NCBI GenBank assembly: GCA_002292365.1
Contig: DBBU01000006.1
Location: 1 to 5,224 of the forward strand
Length of the DNA stretch: 5,224 nucleotides
Direction of reading: 5' to 3'
DNA from: Flammeovirgaceae bacterium UBA976
GTDB lineage: Bacteria; Bacteroidota; Bacteroidia; Cytophagales; Cyclobacteriaceae
This document shows, one piece after another, positions 1-5,224 of the stretch. The notes beneath the pieces are model-generated. The model did not search any database and was not told the DNA's origin. It saw only the letters and a list, made by a program, of their open reading frames with translations. Every line of letters starts with the position of its first letter. Positions within the stretch are counted from its first letter, which is position 1. The position numbers were made by a program, and so were the translations under genes.

Positions 1-321
1 ATTTTCCAGGATTACGTCAAGGGTTTCCGAGTCAGATCCGTCAGGAGAAGTAAATTCTAATCTGGCTGAAGAAACTTCCCAATCAAAACGATCGCCATAC
101 ATTTCCTTTGCCCTTTCGACATCCTGACCCCAATCTGACTCGTCTGAGCACCATTCCTGGATATCTTCACCCTGCTCTTCCGAACAACCGGCCTGAAAAG
201 CCTCACAGTCACCTTGAATTAACGCATTTACGACATTGCGTACGGCATCCTCCGGTGAGTTGTTCGACTGGCAAGACACGAGCAGTAAACCGACCGCAAA
301 AAGTAAGAATTTATTTTTCAT
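1..321 (-). CDS. Lipoprotein of unknown function, C-terminus cut by window edge
   Basis: Reverse-strand reading frame starting at ATG (321-319) and open to the window edge, giving 107 residues. The first 17 residues form a lipoprotein signal peptide: Lys at 2 and 4, a hydrophobic core (FLLFAVGLLL), then the lipobox L14-V15-S16-C17. Cys17 should be lipidated and the protein anchored in the envelope. No clear Bacteroidota surface-export signal (acidic residues directly after the Cys) is seen, so a periplasm-facing location is more likely. The mature part starts with SPEDAVRNVVNAL, then 'GDCEAF'. That helix pattern recalls the NTF2/DUF4878-like lipoproteins, which open with 'SPE..V..f..al..GD', but the match is only impressionistic. 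Three further cysteines (39, 46, 58) could form disulfides. The start has no clear Shine-Dalgarno sequence. It has the same strand as the upstream operon but is separated from it by 216 bp and has higher GC, so it is probably an independent host gene. Lipoprotein call firm; family call weak. Confidence 0.82.
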   Translation of the reverse strand, partial: MKNKFLLFAVGLLLVSCQSNNSPEDAVRNVVNALIQGDCEAFQAGCSEEQGEDIQEWCSDESDWGQDVERAKEMYGDRFDWEVSSARLEFTSPDGSDSETLDVILEN

Positions 322-330
322 AATAATGAA

Positions 331-355
331 GTTACAATTTAGGGTTGTAAGTAAC
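331..355. repeat. Inverted repeat upstream of the lipoprotein gene
   Basis: TTACAA (332-337) and TTGTAA (345-350) are perfect complements around a 7-base spacer. The outer GTTAC (331-335) and GTAAC (351-355) are also complementary, so two alternative pairings exist. The repeat sits 10-34 bases upstream of the lipoprotein ATG. It could be an operator, a 5' leader hairpin or the edge of a small mobile repeat. The stem is short and AT-rich, so chance is possible. Confidence 0.35.
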
Positions 356-388
356 TAAAAAATGGCCGCAAATCCTATGATTAGCCTT

Positions 389-408
389 GTCGGCATCGCG
401 GAGCCGGC
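389..408. repeat. GC-rich hairpin in the intergenic region
   Basis: GTCGGC (389-394) pairs with GCCGGC (403-408) around the 8-base loop 395-402, six pairs including one G-U. It lies in the most GC-rich stretch of the window: 361-420 is about 58% GC by hand count. Its role is unknown. It may belong to a small structured intergenic repeat spanning roughly 361-450. Confidence 0.35.
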
Positions 409-420
409 GGAAAACCACCT

Positions 421-450
421 CACAAAAGTGCTTTATCGCTTGTGTTTTTT
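421..450 (+). terminator. Rho-independent terminator-like hairpin, plus strand
   Basis: CACAA (421-425) pairs with TTGTG (440-444), and GTG (428-430) pairs with CGC (437-439) with one G-U. There is an AA bulge (426-427) and a 6-base loop (431-436). Six T follow directly at 445-450, the layout of an intrinsic terminator read on the plus strand. No plus-strand gene is visible upstream within the window. It could stop antisense transcription, end a small RNA within about 345-444, or be part of an intergenic repeat. In the minus direction the hairpin is not followed by an immediate T-run, so it is a poor terminator for the operon. Confidence 0.4.
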
Positions 451-537
451 ATTGGTGATGGCACGCCTCGTCCATGCGTTCATCCATGTTCACAAGATAA
501 ACCTCTCTCTCCAATCACTTGCAAAACAAGATTAGGG

Positions 538-2502
538 CTATTGTGACGCAACATCCTGTAAATGCTCAAATATCATTACCATTGCAAGAGTATCTAACTC
601 ACAATATTTTCGTAAAGCCTTGCGTAGTCTATCGCGTTCAACGGTAGTCATATCAGAGTATTGAGTTAATCCATAGGCAGTCAATGCTGCACCACCATCA
701 TTAATTTCCTCGATATCACTTTTTCGTTCAAAATCAGCATTCCAGTCTGAAAAGGGTTTGTCTAAATATTTATAGGGGTCTTCTATTTCGCCATTTATCA
801 TTCTCAACCATCGGTAATGACTAGGGAAATTTTTACTCGTCACATTTATTGAAGCCAGAGGTTGACTGTACTTTTCTTTTATCAGGTCGCTATTTTTAAA
901 AATGGCTGGTAATAACGCCTTTATGGAATTACTTCCTTTCGTGTAAGGATTAAAATAGAAAGCTTTTATTACCTCACATAAGTCAATCATTTCTCGCTCA
1001 GCGTGCCATATTTCACCTTTGTAATCATTACTTTTTGGAGGTGTGGTCAAGCTTTTGATAAAATCGATCAAAGATTCTCTGTCATCTTCTAAAGAGACTT
1101 CTAATTGTGCCTTGACTTGATTTAAAGTTGAATTTTCGTAAGGCGAATATTGGAACACGGAGCCTGTATTCCCTTCTAATGCGACTTTCAGCGCCCTGAT
1201 AAATTCAAAATTTGGAAACTCTCCCGGATTCACATTGATAAACTCGTTGGCGTGTTCAACGCGTCCATCTTCGTGGTAAATATGATGAGAAAATTGAAAT
1301 ACTACTTTTTCGTAGGGATGCTGACCCCGGTAAAAAGGCAAAGCTACCGTGGATGCTTCAAAATCAATAAAATTGTACGGGGGAGTCCATTTCGCTATTT
1401 CATCGCGCAAACCTGTGACATCAATATGACTAGTATTTTCATTTCTAAGAGCCTTGTGTTTTTGAATTAATTGACGCTCAATTCTTGAAAGACCAACCAC
1501 CTTGGGCTTGTTGGCACCAAATTCCTCATCCTCAATTTCATTGAGCTTTAGTTTGCCTTTCTCAGTAAGGTATTTCCAACGCCTAAAATCCCAAATCTCA
1601 AAAGCGTTTGGTGCTTTGAAATCATCCTCTTTCCACCCTAATTGCTTTTTAAAACAGGCTTCAAACCCTGATTTTTTATCTTTTAAGTCTGTCTCAGTTC
1701 TAAATTCACAGTGTTTGCATTTAGCATAATCAAGAGGAAAACCAAAATAACGGTCGTCTAGATAGGCTTGAGATAACACCGCAATGGCATCTTCAAATTC
1801 ATAATCTTCTAAAATGCGATGTTCACCTGCTTCAATTTTAGTGATGATATCAGTCACATCTTTGAGGGATAACACTGAGTCTTCTGGAAATGCAAACTGT
1901 GCTAATTGATCTTCCCTTTTTTCTATACCCGTTCTATTGCCACTGTTCTTTTTAATACGGAACATTTGGTTTAACCCATCTAGAGATGCTGTCTTCAGTT
2001 GATCAGCTAACATTAAATACGGGCTCACACGAAAATGCGGATGCGCTTTTTCAATTACGTATTTTTGAAAGGCCACATCAAATAAATAGAACTTCCATTC
2101 TGAATTATACGTGACCTCTTTGTGACCATCTTTAAAGGATTTGGCTTTGACTTCAATTAAATTGATTTGACGTCCTTTTTTCTCTAATATATCTACACGA
2201 ACAAACAGATTTTCGTACTTAAAAGCCGCCTCATATATAACCACATTTTCATTTTGAAGCAATTGGTTGGTTTCTTCTACTTTTAGCTCGTAGTTATACT
2301 TCTCACCTTGAGCATCATCTACCAAATGCCCATTAGGAAAATGCAATCGTGCTAATTCTTCCACCTGAAACCCACCTGAGGCTAGAGCATTTAAAAAAGG
2401 ATTTTCGTCTTTTTGATTAGCATACTCATCTTTTTTGGTATAGAAAAGTTTATTCGGGCATTCAAGCCCTAACTTGAATCGTGATTTAGTTAAATACCTC
2501 AA
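538..2502 (-). CDS. DUF2779 protein: Cas4/RecB-like nuclease fused to RNase-H-like exonuclease
   Basis: A 654-residue cytosolic protein with two predicted nuclease units. The N-terminal part (about 1-290) has the Cas4/RecB-like PD-(D/E)XK layout: Cys15 in 'GLECPNKLFY', Asp104 in 'VRVDIL', E117-V-K119, then a Q-containing helix at 142-149 (DVAFQKYV). Cys262, Cys265 and Cys283 follow. Four cysteines in this order (one early, three late) suit a 4Fe-4S cluster as in Cas4/AddB-type nucleases. The C-terminal part (about 376-650) matches DUF2779, a DEDD/RNase-H-like exonuclease fold: 'FIDFEAS' (D380, E382), 'FQYSPYENSTLN' (450-461), 'MIDLCE' with D507, 'GSNSIKALLP' (523-532) and 'YCELDTLAM' with D637. 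All expected acidic residues are present, so both sites look active. The start is TTG, forced because an in-frame TAA lies four codons upstream and the first in-frame Met (164) would remove Cys15 and the first nuclease motifs. Last gene of the block, 31 bp after the nucleotidase. Substrate unknown; nucleic-acid cleavage is inferred from family. Confidence 0.9.
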   Translation of the reverse strand: MRYLTKSRFKLGLECPNKLFYTKKDEYANQKDENPFLNALASGGFQVEELARLHFPNGHLVDDAQGEKYNYELKVEETNQLLQNENVVIYEAAFKYENLFVRVDILEKKGRQINLIEVKAKSFKDGHKEVTYNSEWKFYLFDVAFQKYVIEKAHPHFRVSPYLMLADQLKTASLDGLNQMFRIKKNSGNRTGIEKREDQLAQFAFPEDSVLSLKDVTDIITKIEAGEHRILEDYEFEDAIAVLSQAYLDDRYFGFPLDYAKCKHCEFRTETDLKDKKSGFEACFKKQLGWKEDDFKAPNAFEIWDFRRWKYLTEKGKLKLNEIEDEEFGANKPKVVGLSRIERQLIQKHKALRNENTSHIDVTGLRDEIAKWTPPYNFIDFEASTVALPFYRGQHPYEKVVFQFSHHIYHEDGRVEHANEFINVNPGEFPNFEFIRALKVALEGNTGSVFQYSPYENSTLNQVKAQLEVSLEDDRESLIDFIKSLTTPPKSNDYKGEIWHAEREMIDLCEVIKAFYFNPYTKGSNSIKALLPAIFKNSDLIKEKYSQPLASINVTSKNFPSHYRWLRMINGEIEDPYKYLDKPFSDWNADFERKSDIEEINDGGAALTAYGLTQYSDMTTVERDRLRKALRKYCELDTLAMVMIFEHLQDVASQ

Positions 2503-2547
2503 AATAAATTTTTAAAACTATAGGAAATAAGACTCACCCGTTTTTTT
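2499..2547 (-). other. A7 slippery run and -1 frame extension leading into the DUF2779 start
   Basis: The minus strand has seven A (2547-2541) then C (2540), read in frame as the heptamer A-AAA-AAC of the X-XXY-YYZ type. A -1 slip would continue through 13 sense codons (2540 to 2502) and stop at TGA (2501-2499). That TGA overlaps the TTG start (2502-2500) of the DUF2779 gene as TTGA. No convincing stimulatory stem-loop is seen 5-9 bases downstream. The alternatives are a past one-base change in the run, a sequencing error, or coincidence. Confidence 0.4.
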
Positions 2548-3013
2548 CAAAATAATTCAAAACGGCGGTCCAGTCACGATATTCATTGAACCTGTCGTTA
2601 ATGTAGTCCCACCCAAAATGAATATGAGTTCCCTTAAAGTCACCCGCGCCATTAGCAGTGCGGTCATCGATTAAATAATCACCAATTAACAAGTCCTTTC
2701 TGTGGGTAATAATCACTTTTTTACAGAAGATCTCTCCAAAGTGTTTCTCTATCCATAAGCGCTTGTGCATCCAAGCTGTAGGATTATCCCACGGAGCAGT
2801 TGTCAATATAAACAAGTCATATTTATTCGATAAATGGAGTTGATTGATAGCCTCTTTTGCTCCAGCAACCAATTCTAAGTGCTCAAATATGCCGGGGATA
2901 TGATCAGGGACTTTTTGGTAGGACTCTAAACTTGACTTCGGATGAGTTTTAATCGCTTTTGAAAAATCGGCTATTACTCCATCCATGTCTATGTAAACAA
3001 TTGGCTTAATCAT
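2534..3013 (-). CDS. HAD-superfamily 5'(3')-deoxyribonucleotidase (NT5C type)
   Basis: A 159-residue cytosolic phosphatase of the NT5C family, whose known members remove phosphate from deoxynucleoside monophosphates such as dUMP and dTMP. HAD motif I is 'YIDMDGVIADF' (7-17), with D9 as nucleophile and D11 as general acid/base. Motif II is 'LTTAPW' (70-75), followed by the family-typical 'NPTAWMHKRLWIEKHFG'. Motif III is K106 in 'HRKDLLIGD'. Motif IV is 'LIDDR' (114-118) with D116/D117. All catalytic residues are present. At 159 residues it is shorter than the usual 180-200, but the core is complete. ATG start 7 bp after the preceding gene's stop, with a weak AGG about 4 bases upstream, so it is probably coupled to that gene. 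The tail is odd: GAA-AAA-AAC-GGG-TGA holds an A-AAA-AAC heptamer, and a -1 shift would add 13 residues and end on the start of the DUF2779 gene. The exact substrate cannot be told from sequence. Confidence 0.88.
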   Translation of the reverse strand: MIKPIVYIDMDGVIADFSKAIKTHPKSSLESYQKVPDHIPGIFEHLELVAGAKEAINQLHLSNKYDLFILTTAPWDNPTAWMHKRLWIEKHFGEIFCKKVIITHRKDLLIGDYLIDDRTANGAGDFKGTHIHFGWDYINDRFNEYRDWTAVLNYFEKNG

Positions 3014-3020
3014 AGCCTAA

Positions 3021-3926
3021 TTAACGTATTAACTTTTGAAGAGACTTTACCTTTTGCCAACTCCCTTTATTATCTAGTTGATAAAGACTTGCTTCACTCC
3101 CCCCTGATAAACCAACCCCATAGGTATTCTGATAGATAACTTCGGTGTCAGAGATCCAATCAAAATTATGGGTTTGCTCTCCTTTATGACCATCAAATAT
3201 TCTTTTCATCCACCTACCTGTCCATCTTTTTTTACCTCGCCTGGTTTCTCTCCAAACGGATTCGATCTCGTTAATACGTTCACCGGTTTGATATCGGTAA
3301 ACTTCTTCTAAAAAATTTAGTGACTTTATTAATAACTCCTTGTCGTCAGTTCTAATGGTGCTCATTGGAAATCCAAGCTCTTGGAAAATGGCAGGATTGA
3401 AAGCAAAAAAGTTAGCATTAAAAAACCAGCCATCAATAATGCTATCCGTTTTTATGCTTCGTGATAATATCTTTTTCAGCTTTGGGTAAGCAGAAAAGAA
3501 CTTGTGATCAATACTATTTTCTTTTACGACCGTAGAAACAGCTAGTGCATGCTTTAGCGCACTAGCAATTGATGCATAGGCAATCCCATCAACCAAAAAT
3601 ACTGATTGGTAATGAGTGGTGTAAGACTCTAAAAGTTCTGCCGACTCTTTTTGAAGCTCATCTACCTTTTCTTGCGTTACATCAACAATAAGCCCCTCAA
3701 CCTTTTCATTCAAATCCTCCAGGTCAAGATTGCTCTGTAATTTCTTCAAATCATACAGCGTCTGTAGCCGTTCAAAGTCATCCTTACCAAAACGGCCACC
3801 AAAGATTTTGTTATGAAGTTCATCTATGTAGCGTAACGAATATTCAAACAATTCATGATTCACTTGTGATACTGTTAAGTGGATGTTACTTTTCAGAAGA
3901 GCAGCCTCAACATTGTCGTTCTTCAA
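3021..3926 (-). CDS. Unrecognised 301-residue protein with basic Trp-rich patch
   Basis: I do not recognise a family. No signal peptide or convincing membrane segment is seen, so it is probably cytosolic. Residues about 48-108 are rich in Leu, Glu and Lys and look helical, possibly a short coiled coil. About 112-136 is a more hydrophobic, Ala/Ser-rich helix that still carries Lys and His. Residues 163-187 are aromatic-rich (GWFFNANFFAFNP). Residues 226-242 contain nine Arg/Lys in 17 positions beside Trp225, Trp235 and Trp239, which suggests nucleic-acid or acidic-protein binding. The last 40 residues look like beta strands ending in 'GSWQKVKSL'. The start is TTG (3926-3924), overlapping the TGA stop of the preceding gene as TTGA. 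An in-frame TGA lies four codons upstream and the first in-frame Met is at 188, so only TTG, or less likely GTG at codon 22, can serve. This overlap predicts translational coupling with the acidic 330-residue protein. Confidence 0.8.
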   Translation of the reverse strand: MKNDNVEAALLKSNIHLTVSQVNHELFEYSLRYIDELHNKIFGGRFGKDDFERLQTLYDLKKLQSNLDLEDLNEKVEGLIVDVTQEKVDELQKESAELLESYTTHYQSVFLVDGIAYASIASALKHALAVSTVVKENSIDHKFFSAYPKLKKILSRSIKTDSIIDGWFFNANFFAFNPAIFQELGFPMSTIRTDDKELLIKSLNFLEEVYRYQTGERINEIESVWRETRRGKKRWTGRWMKRIFDGHKGEQTHNFDWISDTEVIYQNTYGVGLSGGSEASLYQLDNKGSWQKVKSLQKLIR

Positions 3927-4915
3927 ATTAGTGAATCAATGATCTCTTGCGCATAAGCATGATAGTCGTATCCCATGGTCATGGTCGTACCAAAATTAGA
4001 ACCATCGATATCGCATTCACCCTCATAATCTTGAATGTCAAAACCATAAACGTGATGTATTATGGCCTCGGTTAAATCTGCTATCCAGTCACCTTCTCCA
4101 GTTACCTCAACATTATATTCATCTTCAATATCACTTGCGGATTGGCTTACAATAAACTCAGCCAACATTTCATTGTCTTCACTGTAAACAAGTAATTCCA
4201 AGGCAACGATAAAATAACCCGCGAAATTGAGGTTGAAATCATCGGATTTAGACGTGATTTTCGTGTTCTCTAGACCTTCCTTTTGGATAACTCGAGACAA
4301 CAAACTTTCCTCACTTAACATGTCTTTGAGTTCAAATTCGTCATCAGCAAACTGAAAATACTCCAAAATCTCAGTCTGATCATATCCATATCCGAGTTTA
4401 TCCATCAGTTTGGAAATGATGTAATATTTTGGATCGTTATCAAGACAAGACTCAATTTCTTCATCTATCTGATCCATAAGGGTCTCATCATCATTGCTTG
4501 CTTCGAGAAAAGCATTCATTGTACCCACATTGAAATTTTCAAATTTGAGTATTCCAATTTTCGGATCAGCTGCAATGTCCACCTGGCTACTCTTGGTTAT
4601 TTCAAAACCCAACTTTATTGCTGCTTTGATAAAATCTTCAATATTCTCTCCCCATTGATTAGACACAACTACATGCGCTCCATTTTGAATTTTTAATGGC
4701 TCACGCATGTTAAATCTTTTCGGATCTGTTACCTCTGATTCCCTCTTAATAACCCCATTTGACCCTTGCACTTCATCAGGAAAGGCGTTTTGCAACTCCT
4801 CAAAACTTGGGTTATTTTTTTCTATATAGTTTTTGACGATTGTAAAAACTAATTTTCTTTTGTTGAGGTTTTCTCCCAAACCTTCTACGTTGTATTTGGT
4901 GTAATCTCTGGCCAT
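3923..4915 (-). CDS. Unrecognised acidic protein with N-terminal FPD-QGS/NQWG module
   Basis: A 330-residue, probably cytosolic protein with no signal peptide or membrane segment. Residues about 1-109 look like a conserved module: 'VEGLGENLNKRKLVF' (10-24), then 'FEELQNAFPDEVQGS' (38-52), then 'VSNQWGENIEDFIKAAIKLG' (84-103). I recall similar 'F..L...FPD..QGS.GV ... NQWG..NI..FI..A..LG' segments at the start of assorted uncharacterised bacterial proteins, but cannot name a domain. Residues 111-330 hold about 52 Asp/Glu in 220. Residues 224-330 contain no Lys or Arg at all, with about 25 acidic residues and three His, so this tail is strongly negative. The C-terminus has 'CDIDGSNFGT' and a Tyr-rich end. 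The ATG start lies 2 bp after the stop of the upstream gene, and the stop overlaps the TTG of the next, so it is mid-operon. The acidic tail could mimic DNA or bind the basic patch of its neighbour; that is inference. Confidence 0.82.
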   Translation of the reverse strand: MARDYTKYNVEGLGENLNKRKLVFTIVKNYIEKNNPSFEELQNAFPDEVQGSNGVIKRESEVTDPKRFNMREPLKIQNGAHVVVSNQWGENIEDFIKAAIKLGFEITKSSQVDIAADPKIGILKFENFNVGTMNAFLEASNDDETLMDQIDEEIESCLDNDPKYYIISKLMDKLGYGYDQTEILEYFQFADDEFELKDMLSEESLLSRVIQKEGLENTKITSKSDDFNLNFAGYFIVALELLVYSEDNEMLAEFIVSQSASDIEDEYNVEVTGEGDWIADLTEAIIHHVYGFDIQDYEGECDIDGSNFGTTMTMGYDYHAYAQEIIDSLI

Positions 4916-4917
4916 TT

Positions 4918-5224
4918 TTATTGCTGATTGAATTTTAACGAATACTTCTCGTTTATATCTTTATTTTTTTCCTTATGCTTAATGATAAAATAGGTGTTCT
5001 CGATAATGTAATTTCTCACTATTGAAATATCATCTCTGTCACCTTTGAAGGCACCAAACAACTCCAATAGATCAACAGCAAGTTTTCTCACACCACCATC
5101 TGTATGCTCAACATAAAGTTGGCGATTAGCCTTATCAATTTTACGGTTTAGGCTATAAACCTCTCTTATTGTTCGAGGTTCAGTTTCGAATCCAAGACCG
5201 ACGAGGTATTCCTTCGCCTCTCGA
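4918..5224 (-). CDS. C-terminal end of an unrecognised gene, 5' part outside the window
   Basis: An open reverse-strand frame enters at the right edge and stops at TAA (4920-4918), giving 101 residues. It is too short to appear as a complete ORF but is clearly coding: no internal stops, normal composition, and its stop lies only 2 bases from the ATG of the next gene. It begins 'REAKEYLVGLGFETEPRTIR', then a region predicted helical ('VRKLAVDLLELFGAF', about 45-59), then 'ISIVRNYIIENTYFIIKHKE' (66-85), ending in a charged Lys-rich tail. No catalytic motif is visible in the part available, and I do not recognise the family. Its position makes it the upstream partner of the operon and possibly its first or largest component, so the missing N-terminal part matters for naming the system. 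Confidence 0.78.
   Translation of the reverse strand, partial: REAKEYLVGLGFETEPRTIREVYSLNRKIDKANRQLYVEHTDGGVRKLAVDLLELFGAFKGDRDDISIVRNYIIENTYFIIKHKEKNKDINEKYSLKFNQQ

Larger units (their letters stand above)
322..537. other. Intergenic region between the operon and the lipoprotein gene
   Basis: No convincing gene on either strand. The only short frame with an ATG on the minus strand is about a dozen codons long. The region holds the inverted repeat at 331-355, the GC-rich hairpin at 389-408, and the terminator-like hairpin at 421-450. Near-identical short direct repeats, ACAA-t-TTAGGG (334-344) and ACAA-ga-TTAGGG (526-537), lie at its two ends. GC at 361-420 is well above that of both flanks. 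It may be a small structured repeat or an insertion scar. No good terminator for the operon in its own direction was found. Confidence 0.5.

Noticed and set aside
108..323. Plus-strand frame of 71 codons
   Set aside because: It lies antisense to the lipoprotein gene, which has a clear signal peptide and lipobox; the antisense product is Pro/His-rich and looks like no real protein.
321..385. Bacteroidota-type promoter (TTTG ... TAnnTTTG) for the lipoprotein gene
   Set aside because: TAGGATTTG has one base too many and TAAATTG one too few, and neither has an upstream TTTG/TTG at proper spacing.
361..450. tRNA or known structured RNA in the GC-rich intergenic stretch
   Set aside because: No cloverleaf, no T-arm consensus and no match to a structured RNA that I recognise; only isolated hairpins.
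471..488. Direct repeat CCATG (472-476 and 484-488)
   Set aside because: Five bases, two copies only; expected by chance. No CRISPR array or longer tandem repeat was found in the window.
515..540. Possible operon terminator just after the DUF2779 stop (CTTG/CAAG stem)
   Set aside because: Only about four good pairs plus a mismatched extension, and no T-run follows on the minus strand.
1252..1729. Two plus-strand frames of 72 and 75 codons (1252-1470 and 1502-1729)
   Set aside because: Both are antisense shadows within the DUF2779 gene, whose conserved motifs confirm the minus-strand frame.
3534..3591. Membrane segment in the 301-residue protein (residues about 112-131)
   Set aside because: The stretch is mildly hydrophobic but interrupted by Asp, Lys and His, so a buried helix is more likely than a membrane span.

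Overview
The window looks like a piece of a Bacteroidota chromosome (Flavobacteriia or Cytophagia type). The coding DNA is AT-rich, clear Shine-Dalgarno sequences are missing in front of most genes, one lipoprotein has a short Lys-rich signal peptide, and the DUF2779 nuclease is of a type I associate with this phylum. This placement is an inference from style, not from a marker gene.

Every supportable gene lies on the minus strand. Reading in the direction of transcription (right to left), 5224-538 is one tightly packed operon-like block of five genes. They are: the 3' end of an unrecognised gene (cut by the window edge); a 330-residue very acidic protein with a recognisable N-terminal module; a 301-residue unknown protein with a basic, Trp-rich patch; a 159-residue HAD-superfamily 5'(3')-deoxyribonucleotidase (NT5C type); and a 654-residue two-nuclease protein (Cas4/RecB-like PD-(D/E)XK domain plus DUF2779 RNase-H-like exonuclease domain). 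The junctions are 2 bp, a 4-bp overlap, 7 bp and 31 bp. Co-transcription and translational coupling are therefore likely. No promoter for the block is visible, so it probably starts beyond 5224.

A 216-bp intergenic region (322-537) follows. It holds a GC-rich hairpin, a plus-strand terminator-like hairpin with no evident gene to terminate, and an inverted repeat just upstream of the next gene. The left edge (1-321) is the N-terminal part of a lipoprotein. Its DNA is noticeably richer in GC than the operon, which fits the operon being an accessory, horizontally moving block.

The block pairs an Fe-S/RecB-like nuclease and a DEDD-type exonuclease with a deoxynucleotide phosphatase and two unknown proteins that carry strongly opposite charge patches. 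This is reasonable as a DNA-processing or defence-like system, but its function is unproven. Other notable details are two TTG start codons, each in a TTGA arrangement, and an in-frame A-AAA-AAC slippery heptamer at the end of the nucleotidase gene. A -1 shift there would carry translation exactly to the TTG start of the nuclease gene.
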